From positions 29,154,005 to 29,218,004 of the forward strand of contig OZ029917.1 in the NCBI GenBank assembly GCA_964023275.1: 64,000 nucleotides of DNA. The letters are read 5' to 3'. This DNA is from Norana najaformis. Lineage: Eukaryota > Annelida > Clitellata > Crassiclitellata > Hormogastridae. The notes below the pieces were generated by a model that saw only the letters and a list, made by a program, of their open reading frames with translations, searched no databases and had not been told where the DNA came from. Numbering within the stretch: the first letter of the stretch is position 1; each line of letters begins with the position of its first letter. A program made the position numbers and the translations under genes. Below are positions 43,810 through 54,204 of this stretch, one piece after another.

Positions 43810-44490
43810 AATTTGGCGCCACAAGCCTTTTGATGAATGCCACACAGGCTTCCTCTCAGCCATGCTCGATCAGCTCGTTTTTTGTCTTTTCATCCATCAC
43901 AGTCACACCACGGACTTGTGCCAGATCTCCTTTATGGCCTAGTACTTTTCAACCTAGTCGAGGATCAGCTTGTACTCATCATCACTGATCATGGTGTCTT
44001 CCAACGCTTTTGAAATGTGACTGTGGACGGTGATGAGCTTGCTGCTGACGAGCACAAGAACTGCTTCATGCTTTGCTGCACTTGTAGAACATCTCTGGCC
44101 AATGGCGACGCCAGCAACATCAGGCAGGCTAGCCAGCATGGTGAAATTCTCAAGGATTAGACTGGGCACGAGTCTAACCCCAGTCACCAGCAAGGTTGCA
44201 CCTCCAACACCTGCCCCAAGACTAATAATTGTAAAGGTGGCGGATACACCATCAGCTGCATTCACTGCTGTACGATACTTCTTGTGAAGATGGCCGCTGG
44301 CTTCCCTCTCCAATCTGATGAAGGCCTTGAGCTCACCGACTTTCTGTAAGTGGAATGTCTGTGGCGTGGTTGGCATCATCTCAGTTGGAAAGGCAGGATC
44401 GGTGAGAGGTGGATACAGTGGCATGGCTATAGTTTCTCTACCAGCAGAGTAGCCCTGATAGGAGTTCCAGGATAACCGCACATCAAGCGA
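43810..44490 (-). CDS. Polinton-associated membrane-type protein, mostly open frame
   Basis: The 175-codon minus frame (44481-43954) starts MRLSWNSYQGYSAGRETIAM, then YPPLTDPAFPTE, TTPQTFHLQKVGELKAFIRL, a hydrophobic middle (TIISLGAGVGGATLLVTGVR), AAKHEAVLVLVSSKLITVHS, and ISDDEYKLILD. After a stop the homologous part continues EKY-AIKE. I recall this pattern, with an N-terminal proline-rich stretch, paired glycine-rich membrane segments and an ISD-E-KLIL-E-EKY end, from Polinton-type elements of invertebrates. Function unknown. It is either slightly degenerate at the end or an old gene. Confidence 0.55.
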
Positions 44491-44575
44491 ATCCTGACTT
44501 CAACATTTCAACTGGTCCACATGTAAAATATATGGTTAAAATCAAAGCCTCCACTGATGATGATGCTTATGGAAC

Positions 44576-44890
44576 CGATTGTAATTGTTATTTTAGTCTG
44601 ACATTTATAAAATGCTGCTTCAAGAATAGACTCATCAGAGGCGCTCCTGACCCAAACCAGTGAGACCACAGTCAAATAATACAGACTTCAGGCGCTTGCG
44701 AAACTGAGGAAGGGACAAACTGAGAAACTCAAGCCGCAGCTCTGGGGAAAGGCGATTCCAGCCATTAGGTCCAAAATAGGCAAAGCTTCTAGACTGAGCT
44801 GTAGCAGTGTGCATACAAGGGACAGTCAGGAGTCCAAGGGAGGCCGACCGGAGAGTGCTACGGCCTGGAACCAAGAAGACCGAAATGCAG
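44576..44890 (-). mobile_element. LINE family C 3' fragment inserted in the Polinton-type region
   Basis: The minus frame at 44635-44874 reads STLRSASLGLLTVPCMHTAT, SFAYFGPNGWNRLSPELRL and FLSLSLPQFRKRLKSVLF, like the end of the intact C copy. The tail lies at 44576. It is 5'-truncated at about 44890. Confidence 0.85.
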
Positions 44891-44945
44891 AAGTCCCTAA
44901 TGTAAGATAGAAGTCCCTAAGGTATGATAGAAGTCCCTAAGGTAT
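44885..44945. repeat. Short tandem repeat (about 19-bp unit)
   Basis: Three copies of GATAGAAGTCCCTAA plus linker (ATGTAA / GGTATG / GGTATA). It marks the junction between the LINE C fragment and older sequence. Confidence 0.8.
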
Positions 44946-45290
44946 ATATTATCAATATTATCTAGTCCTTCTGCAACAATACTGACTCTAGCCTTGCTGT
45001 CATAATAACCAGACAGGCTGAATCTCCAGAAGCCCGAGCCCACTGAAACCTTGTTTGGTAGATTGAGAGAATTCATGCATGGGTACCTCGAAGCAGTCAA
45101 CGGAAATGGTACAGACACGCCCAGTCTGGCTTTCACGAGAGAGTTTGTAGATGTCACGGTCTCATCCTCGTAATCCAGGAAAGTCCGGCTGCACGCCAGC
45201 CAAACACCGGTGTAGTAGGAGCTGTAACGTTATCATAGCCCCAACAGCTCAGCAAGGCAACAATCAGCAGTTAGTTTAGCAGATCTGCAT
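44946..45290 (-). pseudogene. Unidentified ORF remnant, probably Polinton-derived
   Basis: The minus strand reads ACSRTFLDYEDE followed by VTSTNSLVKARLGVSVPFPL, TASRYPCMNSLNL, VGSGFWRFSLSGYYDSKARV and SIVAEGLDNIDNIYL. There is no known domain that I recognise. It has the same strand as the Polinton-type ORF 500 bp away, from which LINE C separates it, so a common origin is likely. Confidence 0.35.
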
Positions 45291-45700
45291 GCTGAATATC
45301 AGAACTGCTGGAACAGAGTACAAGAGTATAAGAACAAACCATTATTCCAGAGCAGACATTATATGAACTGTCTAGTTTCTTTAATCTTGAAGAAAACATG
45401 TTGTTGCCACAGACAACAAAAATGGCACATGATAAGGTATAAGGAATATCCTTATAACAATACAAAACTAATTTCAGAAATGTCTAAATTTATATACAAA
45501 ACTTGTTTGGAGTTCATATCAAGTTATGGAATACAGAAGAGTTTCAAGAAACATAAATGTTCTGAATGTTCTGATCCACAGCATAAGTTGTTTTTCGAGA
45601 ATTCCCTGCTCAGCTCAATTTGATGATACATGCTCCTGAAATACAGAAAACATTGATACTACAGGGAACCAACTGCATTAGACTATCTAATGTAAAATAA
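45291..45700. other. Unassigned DNA
   Basis: An 86-codon plus frame (45363-45623) has several cysteines but no clear motif. Confidence 0.25.
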
Positions 45701-45717
45701 TCTGAAGACTTTCGTCC

Positions 45718-46660
45718 TTAGACCTTAGTCCCTCCACGTGCTGGCGCACATTGGGCAATACAGGTTCTCCATCCTTCTCTGTCCTGAGCAGCTCTGGCAG
45801 CCTCCTCCCACGTCAGTCCTCCATCTGTGAGGTCTTTTGTGATCGTGTTCTTCCAGCTCTTTTTTGGTCTTCCTCTCTTCCTTCTCCACCCGCCTGGGGC
45901 CCAGTCCATTGCCTGCTTTGGGATTCTGTCCTCATCCATGCGGTGCAGGTGTCCCAACCATCGCAGTCTTGCTCTCTTCATCATCTCTTCAATTCTCTCC
46001 GTTCCCGTTCTTCTCCTGATCTCCTCATTCCTCACCATGTCTCTCCACGTGACTCCCAAGATTTTTCGCTGCCAGCGGTGATGTGCTGCCTCCATTCTCT
46101 TCAGGTTTGCAACTGTCATCGGCCAAGTCTCGGAGCTGTATAGCAGGGTAGATAGGACTATGGCCTTGTATAGTCTTATTTTGATGTGTAGGCTTAGTCC
46201 CTTGTTTCTCCATATGTTACTTAGTTTTCAAATACCGCGCTGGCCTTTCCTAGCCTGCATCTGACCTCCTTGTCGCAGCTACCATCCCTTGTGACGACGC
46301 TTCCCAGGTAACCGAAGTCTTCAACCTCGTCAATCGGCTCTCCTCCAGCCCTTATCTCCTGTGTCGTCTCCCAGTGCCCGACTCTCATGAATTTTGATTT
46401 AGCGGCATTTATCCTTAGTCCAGCATTTCCGGCCTCTGCTTCCACTCTCTTGGTGAGTTCGATCATCCCATTCCATGTATTGTCAAGGAGCGCGATGTCG
46501 TCTGCAAAGTCTAGGTCGGCCAGCCTCTTGTCATCTCCCCACTCCAATTCATAGATCTCTTCCCTCGTGCTTCTTCTCATTACCCAGTCCATAACCAGCA
46601 GGAATAGCAGCGGTGACAGTACACATCCCTGGCGCACCCCGGTGACAAGACTTTCATAGC
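45718..46660 (-). mobile_element. R-type LINE, RT end and C-terminal domain, one frameshift
   Basis: The minus frame 46637-46221 reads MRQGCVLSPLLFLLVMDWVM (motif B), LADLDFADDIALL (motif C as FADD) and VEDFGYLGSVVTRDGSCDKE. After one frameshift near 46215, frame 46119-45718 reads TVANLKRMEAAHHRWQRKIL, LRWLGHLHRMDEDRIPKQAM and RKRGRPKKSWKNTI. Only one break in about 310 codons: a comparatively recent copy. Truncated upstream of motif B. Confidence 0.85.
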
Positions 46661-46790
46661 CCTGTTATTTATGCAAATGTCATTTATGCAAAAAAGTCCA
46701 GTGATGTGAACTAGGCCAAGATCCATGAGTTTGAGGCCAAAGATGCACAAAGTCAAGATCACAGTTTACCATTTAGACACACTGAATGTT

Positions 46791-46862
46791 AATAATAATA
46801 GTAATAATAAATTCATAATACATGTAATTGTGATGATGATGATGATTATTATTATTAATAAG
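46791..46862. repeat. Trinucleotide simple repeat (AAT/ATG)
   Basis: Interrupted AATAATAGT and GATGATGATTATTATT units. Confidence 0.8.
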
Positions 46863-46899
46863 ATAAAGGTCTACATAATCTGGAATATCTGATAGTCTA

Positions 46900-47340
46900 A
46901 CAGGCTGTATACCTGTCTCATATCTCTAACACCAGATAGACTCATGGACTAGAGTAATGGAAGCCTGGGTCGAGAGGGAGCGCTGTATAGTGCATATTCG
47001 GCACAGATGGTAGAAGCAGATATGACAGATGTTGTTTATGTGCTCCCACAAAGTGAGCTTCCAATCCAGAGTCACCTCCAGGTTGTGTACTGTGGTAGAG
47101 AAGGAGACATGAGTAAAGACCAGGGATAAATTTGCCATGTCAGTCTCTGACAGTTGAATGGAACTGCCAAGCCAGATAAACAGAGTCTTGCCAGATAAAC
47201 AGTCTTATTAGGATTCAAGCAAAGGTGGTTTGATTTCAACTAGGCCTTGAATATCGACAATGCCTGGAGCAATCTCTGGACCACAGAGACAGCCTCTGAA
47301 ACTTGGCCATGAGTATAAGCCTGTGTGTCATCAGCATACT
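46900..47340 (-). mobile_element. Family C-like LINE fragment (end of RT, start of C-terminal domain)
   Basis: The minus strand reads LFIWLGSSIQLSETDMANLS, FSTTVHNLEVTLDWKLTLWE, HINNICHICFYHLCRICTIQ and RSLSTQASITLVHESI. This corresponds to the IWLGGR...VRDLGVVLD...FYHLRQL segment of family C. Diverged. Confidence 0.7.
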
Positions 47341-47450
47341 GAGTATCCAACAAATTTCAGCCTTATACCAGAAATTTTGTCTCCAAAGAAGGTCAAGAAT
47401 TTACTGGCTAGCTCTTGGGTAGCCAATAACACAGCAGAGGACAAATTTAA
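47341..47450 (-). mobile_element. LINE family G internal fragment
   Basis: CCAACAAATTTCAGCCTTAT and ATTTACTGGCTAGCTCTTGG repeats 28212-28300 of the G copy. Confidence 0.55.
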
Positions 47451-47554
47451 CTTTTTTCTATGTCACTGTTTGGCACCCAAGGGCACCGTGAACCTGCTCT
47501 CAGGATGCCATCCATGGCTGGATGGCAGAATGGCAGAATCTAAAAGCTTTTCAC

Positions 47555-47945
47555 TTGTAATTGTAATCGTAACCCCGAGATTTCTACAGCGCCCAACGAA
47601 AGCCGCACCGCAGGGACCAGCTTATTCACAGGTGCTCAGTCAAAACAAAATCAATGGGCAAAAGGTCCGGTTCCAGGTCAAGACCCAAAAGTCAGATGGA
47701 GAGACAGCGTGGCAGCTATGGGGGTGGTGTTTGGGGTTGGAGAGCAGAGAGAGATAATAGGAAGAAGGGGTGTCAGGATAGGATCTGTGAAAGAGGAATG
47801 TTTTCAGTTTTGAGTGAAAGGCCAAAGCAGAAATTGCAAGCGGTGGAGCATCGATGAGTTTGTATGATGGGTCAGAAAACTGTCGCAGTTCTGGGGGAGT
47901 TTATTCCGGAGGGGTGGGGCATTGATGTTGTTGACACGCTCAGAT
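47555..47945 (-). mobile_element. LINE family A, short 5'-truncated copy
   Basis: The tail ATTGTAATTGTAATCG lies at about 47556. Inside, AFHSKLKTFLFHRSYPD is the C-terminus. Matches copies at 2255 and 48342. Confidence 0.8.
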
Positions 47946-47969
47946 CTGCCTGAAAGCAATTAATGAGTA

Positions 47970-49092
47970 GTTCTTATTTAGTTGAAAATGTTGAAGTATT
48001 GAACACATAATGAACAGCAATACTCAAGGCAATGATGCAAATCTACTTACAGTCACTGATAAACTTGTAGCTTTTGTCACAAAATGCCATGTGGAGAAAT
48101 GACGTAGAAACAACTACTTCACTGTATCCCCACACAGTTCATGCTGATACCGGTGGAATTTTCCTGCATTACACTGTTATTGAGCACTCAGCACCACCGG
48201 AAGATAAGTTGCAGCATTACTTTCCTAACGTGAACAAATCTCACAAAGACTGGATCAGAAACCCATTTCATCATCAGTTGGATTTATCTGATTCACAACT
48301 CTTGGAAAAGGAACAACTAATTGACATATCCACTGATATCATAATTGTAAGCTCAAGATTTCCACAGTGCCCAATGAAAGCTAAGTCGCCGGAACCAGAT
48401 TATTCACAGGCGCTCAGTCAAAACAAAATTGTTAGGCAGGAAGGGTTTGGTGTCAGGTCAAAATCCGAGTCAGGCAGACAGAAAGTCAGATGGCCATGAT
48501 GGATAATGTCTGGAATTGAACCGGAAAATGAGATAAGGGGAAGAGGAAGAATCAGGATAGGATTTGTGAAAGAGGAGCGTTTTCAGTTTTGAGTGAAAGA
48601 TAGGCGCAGAAATTGCAAGAGGTGAGGTTTTGGTGAGTTCATATGATGGGTCAGATAATTGTCGTAATTTTGGTGGCAGTTTAATCCAGTGTGGTGAGGC
48701 AGCTATGGCAATGGAACAATTTCCAAATTTTAAGGATGAGGTGACAGCAGGGTGGGGAAGTATCAGAGCAGAACAGGAGCGGGTTGAACAGAGTGGTTGG
48801 ACTGTAAATGACTGACAAAGATAGAAGGGTTGGGAGGATTGAAGTGCGTTGTAGGTAAGTGATATGATTTTGTACTCTATTCTCTGATATGACACTACAA
48901 CTGAGGTTTACAAGCATGAGTTTATCCGAGTTTTGAATTATGGCAGAGCAGGAACATGTACTGATTGGTGCCAAAGCCACTGGCACACTTCTTCCCTTTT
49001 GCACAACCTATTTATGTGATAAGGCATTCTCTGCACTGACAGCATCACAGACAAAATACAGAGTTTTTAATGCCAGTGGAAAATGATTTAAG
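47970..49092 (+). pseudogene. hAT transposase-derived gene remnant (ZBED/FAM200-like), split by LINE A
   Basis: Upstream part: DKLVAF, a KCHVWRNDVET segment, EDKLQHYFPNVNKSHKDWIR and NPFHHQLDLSD up to LIDISTD (48332-48337). After the LINE A insertion, the frame resumes at 48886 with MTLQLRFTSMSLSEF, a stop in place of W, IMAEQEHVLIGAKA, LLPFCTTYLCDKAFSALTAS and QTKYR. The last block is the hAT C-terminal dimerisation region. Order and spacing fit hAT-derived proteins of the ZBED5/FAM200/SCAND3 type. Several frameshifts show it is dead. The N-terminal BED finger is not seen. Confidence 0.75.
48342..48883 (-). mobile_element. LINE family A inserted in the hAT remnant, with TSD
   Basis: CTGATATCA (48333-48341) and CTGATATGA (48884-48892) flank it. 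The minus frame 48895-48470 reads RIEYKIISLTYNALQSSQP, WIKLPPKLRQLSD and FHSKLKTLLFHKSYPD. It is 5'-truncated; the tail ATTACAATTAT-like end lies at 48342. Confidence 0.85.
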
Positions 49093-49877
49093 TTTGTACT
49101 GCTGTTCAAACTGTATTGACAGTTGTATTCACAATAGCAATCGCTTGGCCTGTTAAATTCATTTTACTTTTCCATAATATTCATGCAGCTTTTTCTGTCA
49201 AAAAATGTGAAAGACTACTGATTATCATCACTGACATAGGCCTATAACTATTCTGTATTTTAAAGTTAAAATAGTGTAGAAATAGTTGCAATACTGCACT
49301 TGAATACAAGGAATGTTGCTGGAAGAAAAATAAATGAAATTAAGGCCAGGTTCCACTGACCGAATGACTTTTAGTAAGGGTGCCTTGCTCTGAAAAAAGT
49401 TGGGAACTACTGCTCTATGCAATATCTTATTCAAAGACATCCACAGTTTTTAGTGATGCAGAATTTTCAGCAATTAAATTTGTTAGATATGCAGATTTGA
49501 CAGATGAAACAACTTCTGGCACAAGTTTGCACTGTGCCCAGTGTGGTCTGGAGAAAGGCGAGTGGTACCATCAATGCTCTGCTTCTGCGATGTCTAGCAG
49601 AGTTAAACTAAAGCTGCAGTGTGTTTGCTACTACTCTCTTAGTTCTAAAAGGAATTTGCCTGTCAAACTCATTTAAAGTAGACTGGAACTACATTGCCAA
49701 CTCATTAGCTGTTTGTGCAGGAGCTAACTACAATGGAGAAGCTAAGATATCACGCTTCAGTTTACCTAAATCAATTCTATGTCAAGGGCGAAATTTAAGA
49801 ATTGTGTAACTTGGAGGCGGTTTCAGAGGGAAGTTGAATTTTTAGACAACTACAAACATGATCTGAAAGACATGCAA
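49093..49877. other. Unassigned DNA
   Basis: A 98-codon plus frame (49380-49676) reads LHCAQCGLEKGEWYHQCSAS, cysteine-containing but not matched. Another, at 49621-49809, has no assigned motif. Confidence 0.3.
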
Positions 49878-50846
49878 TTGTAATTACGACAATTTATACA
49901 GCATCACCAGTAGAAAGCCACCTCAAGGGTGCTTTACAATGTCAGATGTCAACGCACACAAGACTTCAATAAATAATAAATGGATTTTTAAAATCAAATG
50001 CTGATACTAGAGCTAGTAAACAGAAAATTTTAACCGTTATGTTAGAGTCGGCCCACATGGAAGACCCGGATGCAAGGAGTGACTGAAGGATGGGCCGTCT
50101 CTTTGGGGGGCGTAACCCCAGAATCCTTATAAAAGGGGAAGTTTCTTTCAGTTGACTGAGCTTGGCTAGTTAAGATAGGCTGAGTCCGACGTGGCTCTGT
50201 TTCCTGTTAGTCGCCAAGACTCCATTTTACGAGCTGATGTAAAGGTCCTCCGTCTGTTGGAGGAACCTAAGAGGTTTTGTGTTCAAGTTGTTCGCTGATG
50301 TGAAGACTTCGACTTGTGGCTTCAAAACAGCCGTCGACGTTCTGTCTGATGTCAGGTATTTTGTGTTTATGTGCTATAACCTCTCGCAAGTGTAAATATA
50401 CATTTTATCTCAACCCAAGCGAGTTTATTTCCTTTTCTTAGGACTAGCACGTAACAGTTAGTACATAAAAGATGAGACCTCAACAGTCTCTTAAAAGCAA
50501 AAACATTCTTGGTTTCTTGGATGGCTACAGGAAGACTAAAGTCACGATCACCCATTTTAATCTTAGTTGCCGGTATGTATACAATAGAAGACCTTGATGA
50601 TCGCAACTGGAGTTGAGTAGGATCAACAAACACAAAAGTGATGCTATCGGTAAGATAGCTTGGTGCACAGTTATGAAGGCGTTTGTACATAACAAGATAA
50701 AGTTTATATTTAACACATTCACAGATCTTCAACCAACGAAGATGGTCCTGCAGCACAGGCATGATGCGATAGAACTTTCTCACTTGTGCAACGAAGCAAG
50801 CAGCAGGATTAATGACCAACTGAAGCCAAATCATGCTGCATTGTTC
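49878..50846 (-). mobile_element. LINE family E minus copy carrying a solo LTR
   Basis: The tail (ATTGTAATTACGACAATTTA) and GGGTGCTTTACAATGTCAG lie at 49878-49950. The C-terminal domain reads CFVAQVRKFYRIMPVLQDHL, RWLKICECVKYKLYLVMYKR, CAPSYLTDSI, KIKMGDRDFSLPVAI and FAFKRLLRSH, over 50846-50470. The two parts are separated by the LTR at 50040-50456. The 5' end is cut by LINE C at 50847. Confidence 0.8.
50036..50460 (+). mobile_element. Solo LTR, 417 bp, with 4-bp TSD
   Basis: Starts TGTTAGAGTC at 50040 and ends CACGTAACA at 50456; the ends are the inverted pair TGTTA/TAACA. GTTA flanks on both sides. TATAAAA lies at 50128-50134. No internal region remains, as expected after LTR-LTR recombination. 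Superfamily undetermined. Confidence 0.75.
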
Positions 50847-52140
50847 CACTCAACTGAATCACTTATTACACGTCTCCTGGCTGACGTCTTTGGAGCTTTT
50901 GACCGTGGACATGTTACTCTTCTTGCCCTCTATGATGTTAGTGCTGCTTTTGACACTGTGGATCACTCTATCCTTTTGGAGCGTCTAGAAAAATCTTTTG
51001 GCATTACTGATACGGCCCTTCTTTGGTTTCAGTCATTCCTCTCAGACCGCTCTCATTCTGTTATCTTTGGGCCTACACGTTCCGCCTGGTCCCTTATACC
51101 TTTTGGCCTTCCTCAGGGTTCTGTTCTGGCCCCTTTCCTCTACATTCTGTACACTGTCGACCTGGTTCTCCTTCCCATGAGTGTTGTTGTCCATCAGTAT
51201 GCAGACGACACTCAGGCCTTCGTTCATGGCCCAGCGGAAGCAGCTTCCTCTCTGGTTGAGAGTATTCTTGACGCAACATCTGTCCTTGGTCTCTGGATGT
51301 CCTCTAATCGCCTCCGACTGAACTCTGCTAAGACCCAGTTCATCTGGCTTGGTGGTCGTGCTCAGCTGGCAAAGATTGATTCATCATCCTTACGCCAGAG
51401 GTTTCCGGACATTCTATTCTGTTCCAAAGTCCGTGATCTTGGGGTTGTTCTGGACCGGGAACTCTCCTTGACCGATCATGTTAACAGTGTCTCCTGCTCA
51501 TGCTTTTACCACCTTCGTCAGCTTTGTACCATCCGCCGCTCCCTCTCCTTTCATGCCGTTACTACTCTAATTCATGCCTTTATCTGCACTAGGGTGGACT
51601 TTGGTAACGCTATCTTTGCTGGACTCTCACTTGCCAATATTTCCAAGCTTCAATCTGTTCTCAATGCTTCTGCCCGTCTTATTGGAGGCGTCCCCAGGTA
51701 TGGCCATATAACTTTCTTTATACGGGACACTCTACACTGGCTTCCCATTCAGCAGCGTATCCAGTTCAAGATCCTAACGCTTATGCGTAATTGTCTTGTT
51801 GGCTCTGCTCCATCATATCTTAGGGACTTCTGCATTTCGGTCTCCTTGGTTCCAGGCCATAGCACTCTCCGGTCAGCCTCCCTTGGACTTCTGACTGTCC
51901 CTCGTATGCGCACTGTTACAGCGCAGTCTAGAAGCTTTGCCTATGTTGAACCCAATAGCTGGAATCGCCTTTCCCGAGAGCTCCGGCTAGTATTCCTCAG
52001 TTTGTCTCTTCCGCAGTTTCGCAAGCGCCTGAAGTCTGTGTTATTTGCCAGTGGTCTCACTGGTTTGGGTCGGGAGCGCTTCTGATGAGTCTATTCTTGA
52101 AGTGGCGCTTTATAAATGTCAGTTTTTACAATTACAATTA
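50847..52140 (+). mobile_element. LINE family C, 5'-truncated copy with uninterrupted RT and C-terminal frame
   Basis: One open frame runs from the truncation point to a stop at 52083-52085, about 410 codons. RT: FHSTESLITRLLADVFGAFD, LYDVSAAFDTVDHSILLERL (motif A), GLPQGSVLAPFLYILYTVDL (motif B), HQYADDTQAF (motif C, catalytic YADD). C-terminal domain: LGVVLDRELSLTDHVNSVSC, LHWLPIQQRIQFKILTLMRN, SFAYVEPNSWNRLSRELRL. The 3' end is GTGGCGCTTTATAAATGTCA with ACAATTACAATTAC. The endonuclease is lost by truncation, so it cannot move itself. The first ~80 codons of the longer frame (50613 on) are antisense LINE E, not part of it. Confidence 0.9.
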
Positions 52141-52143
52141 CAA

Positions 52144-52420
52144 AGCATAAAAGAAACATTTTAGTAGCAAATATATTTCACAGACCTAAGAAAGTTAAAA
52201 AACCTATTTTTCATGTATACAGATGCACAGTGCACAGGTTCATCTACATAAAGAAATACATACTTACATTCGCTCTATCATATGTTGCATACTTTTCTGT
52301 CCAAAGCATGGCTTTTTGCTCAAACTGAGGTCTACTGAACTTGTATTCCCAAGCCTGTTCCAAAGCACAAAAGAAACATTTTAGTAGCAAATAATGTTTC
52401 ACAAGACCTAAGACAGTAAG
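52144..52420. repeat. Pair of ~55-bp direct repeats 223 bp apart
   Basis: AAAAGAAACATTTTAGTAGC followed by AAATA-TTTCACA-GACCTAAG occurs at about 52148 and 52371. The intervening DNA (about 165 bp) has no recognised content. Confidence 0.75.
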
Positions 52421-52552
52421 TTCACTATTTATATATAACTTTCAGCTGGACTGCTCCAGTGGATTACAACTGTGGACTCTGGTTCACTTCAAGATGACCA
52501 TGAATTTAAGCCATTTGTATTATGAGATTAACACAACTTAATTCCAACAAAG

Positions 52553-52621
52553 TGTGACAGTCTATTGGTTAGCATGTGGACTGTCAATCCAGAGGGCACA
52601 GGTTAAAATCCCTGCCACAGC
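52553..52621 (+). repeat. tRNA-like sequence, probably SINE head or tRNA pseudogene
   Basis: A 7-bp acceptor-like pair (TGTGACA / TGCCACA, one mismatch), a D-arm-like TATTGGTTAGCATG (box A), an anticodon arm TGGA-CTGTCAA-TCCA with GTC in anticodon position, and GGTTAAAATCC as a damaged box B. The T arm does not pair cleanly and there is extra sequence at the junction. A tRNA-derived SINE is more likely than a working tRNA. Confidence 0.5.
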
Positions 52622-52779
52622 AGCAAGTTGTTTCAAGATATCTGCTCCTCTTGCAGCTCCTACAGAATTCAGAGCAAATACTGATGGTACATTGTTGTGA
52701 GAATGTCGGGCAGTGATGGAAAGAACTAGACACCAAGCCCCATTTAGCCAATGTTAAGAAAATGAAATCACTAACGCTA

Positions 52780-54195
52780 CATACTATTAATAATTATTTA
52801 GTAATTTCTATAGTGTCGGTGTCTAATGCACAAAGCTTCAAAGGACGGTGCACCAATACTAAACCACAATCAGGTCAATGTCCAGAAGCTCAGTCCACAG
52901 AGAGATACAGTTTGAAAAAAGGTAAGTCTTGTGTTGAGGATGAAACGATAAAAGCAACCGAGCAGAACAGATACAGGGAGTTTCAAAATCTAGGTCCAGC
53001 AACCAAAAAACCTCATTCACGAAGAACAGTTCTAGTTTTAGATATAATCACAGAGTAGCAATCAGATGATCAAGTTGAATAGTGATAAGACTGAGGAATA
53101 AAGAGTGATTTTAAATACTGTGGCTGGCTACATTTGTGTTTTAAAAGCCAAAAGCCCTGAACTGAAACAGATTCTTTACTGAACAGGAAGCTAATGCAAT
53201 GATTTGAATACAGGGGTTATATGCTCATATCTTGATGTATTAGTTATGATTCTAGCTAAAGTGTTTTGAACTCTGGAGTTTCTGCAAACCTGATGCTGTG
53301 ATACCAGTAAGAAGCAAGTTACAGTAATCCAGGTGACAGAGACCAATGCATCTGCCAGAGAAATCCAGATGACATAGAGACATAACGCCTAATTCTGAGT
53401 ATTTCATGAATATGCATGCATGATGATTTACAAATACTATTCACGTAGTCAGCTAAGGACACAGTAGAGTTAACAAGGAGTTATCATCAGTACAGAAATG
53501 ATATCCCTCTGTGAATGATTGCCAAATAGCATACCTGTTGGTGTGGTATACACTGTGAACAAAAACGCCAAGCAACAAGCCCTGTGGAACACCATGTTAG
53601 CAAAGCATTGGACAAATAATTGCCATGACAGAGTGAGTTTGTGGACTGAGATACATAGTACACCATTTCAATGCAGGACCAGAAACCTCAAACCAACGTT
53701 GGAGGTGATGCAAACAAAGCAAATGATCCACGGTATCAAAAGCAGCAGACAAGCCAAGAAGAACAAGTCCTGTCACCCTACCCTTATCCACAGAGCACAA
53801 GATGTCGTTATGAACATCAAAAAAGTGTGGATTCTGTTTAGTGAAACTTTAGATATACTGACTAAAAGGGGGTCATTGGTGAGTTTAAAGATAAATGAGT
53901 TCGCACAAGCTTCACAACTGCCCATTCAAGAATTTTTTACCCAAAATTAAAACTGAGATAGGTCTGTTAATAGATCGATCACCTGTGTCGAGAAAAGGTT
54001 TCTTTAGTAGGGGATTAACTACAGCATGAGCAAAGGAGGATGGAAAGGATCCTTCATCCAACAAGAAGTTAATAATAGATCAAGGATATCAAAGCACTCT
54101 TTCAGAAGAGATGTAGGAAGAGTGTCCAGAACAAAACATTAGTTCAGTGAGGAAAAGATGTCTCTGCAAACAACAGCATAAGCAAATGTTGCTGG
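52780..54195 (-). mobile_element. LINE family G minus copy
   Basis: The 3' end at 52780-52910 contains the G-tail repeat. The minus frame at 53597-53800 reads VTGLVLLGLSAAFDTVDHLL (RT motif A) and FEVSGPALKW. Further left are a PQG region (53570-53590) and C-terminal remnants (SNPV-SLHW near 53180). Frame breaks are frequent. It adjoins the plus-strand LINE E at about 54200. Confidence 0.7.
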
Positions 54196-54204
54196 CTGAA
54201 AGCA

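Noticed and set aside
49690..49860. THAP-type zinc finger
   Set aside because: A cysteine and an ISRF-LPK stretch look vaguely similar, but the C2CH spacing and AVPTIF-like end are absent.
50367..50849. A 160-residue protein on the minus strand
   Set aside because: Its last third is translated from the solo LTR; only the first part is LINE E C-terminal domain.
50613..52085. A single 490-codon gene
   Set aside because: The first ~80 codons are antisense LINE E sequence; the real LINE C part starts at about 50847. The frame is open across the junction by chance.
52553..52621. Functional tRNA-Asp gene
   Set aside because: Box B is damaged (GGTTAAAATCC), the T stem does not pair properly and the acceptor stem has a mismatch.
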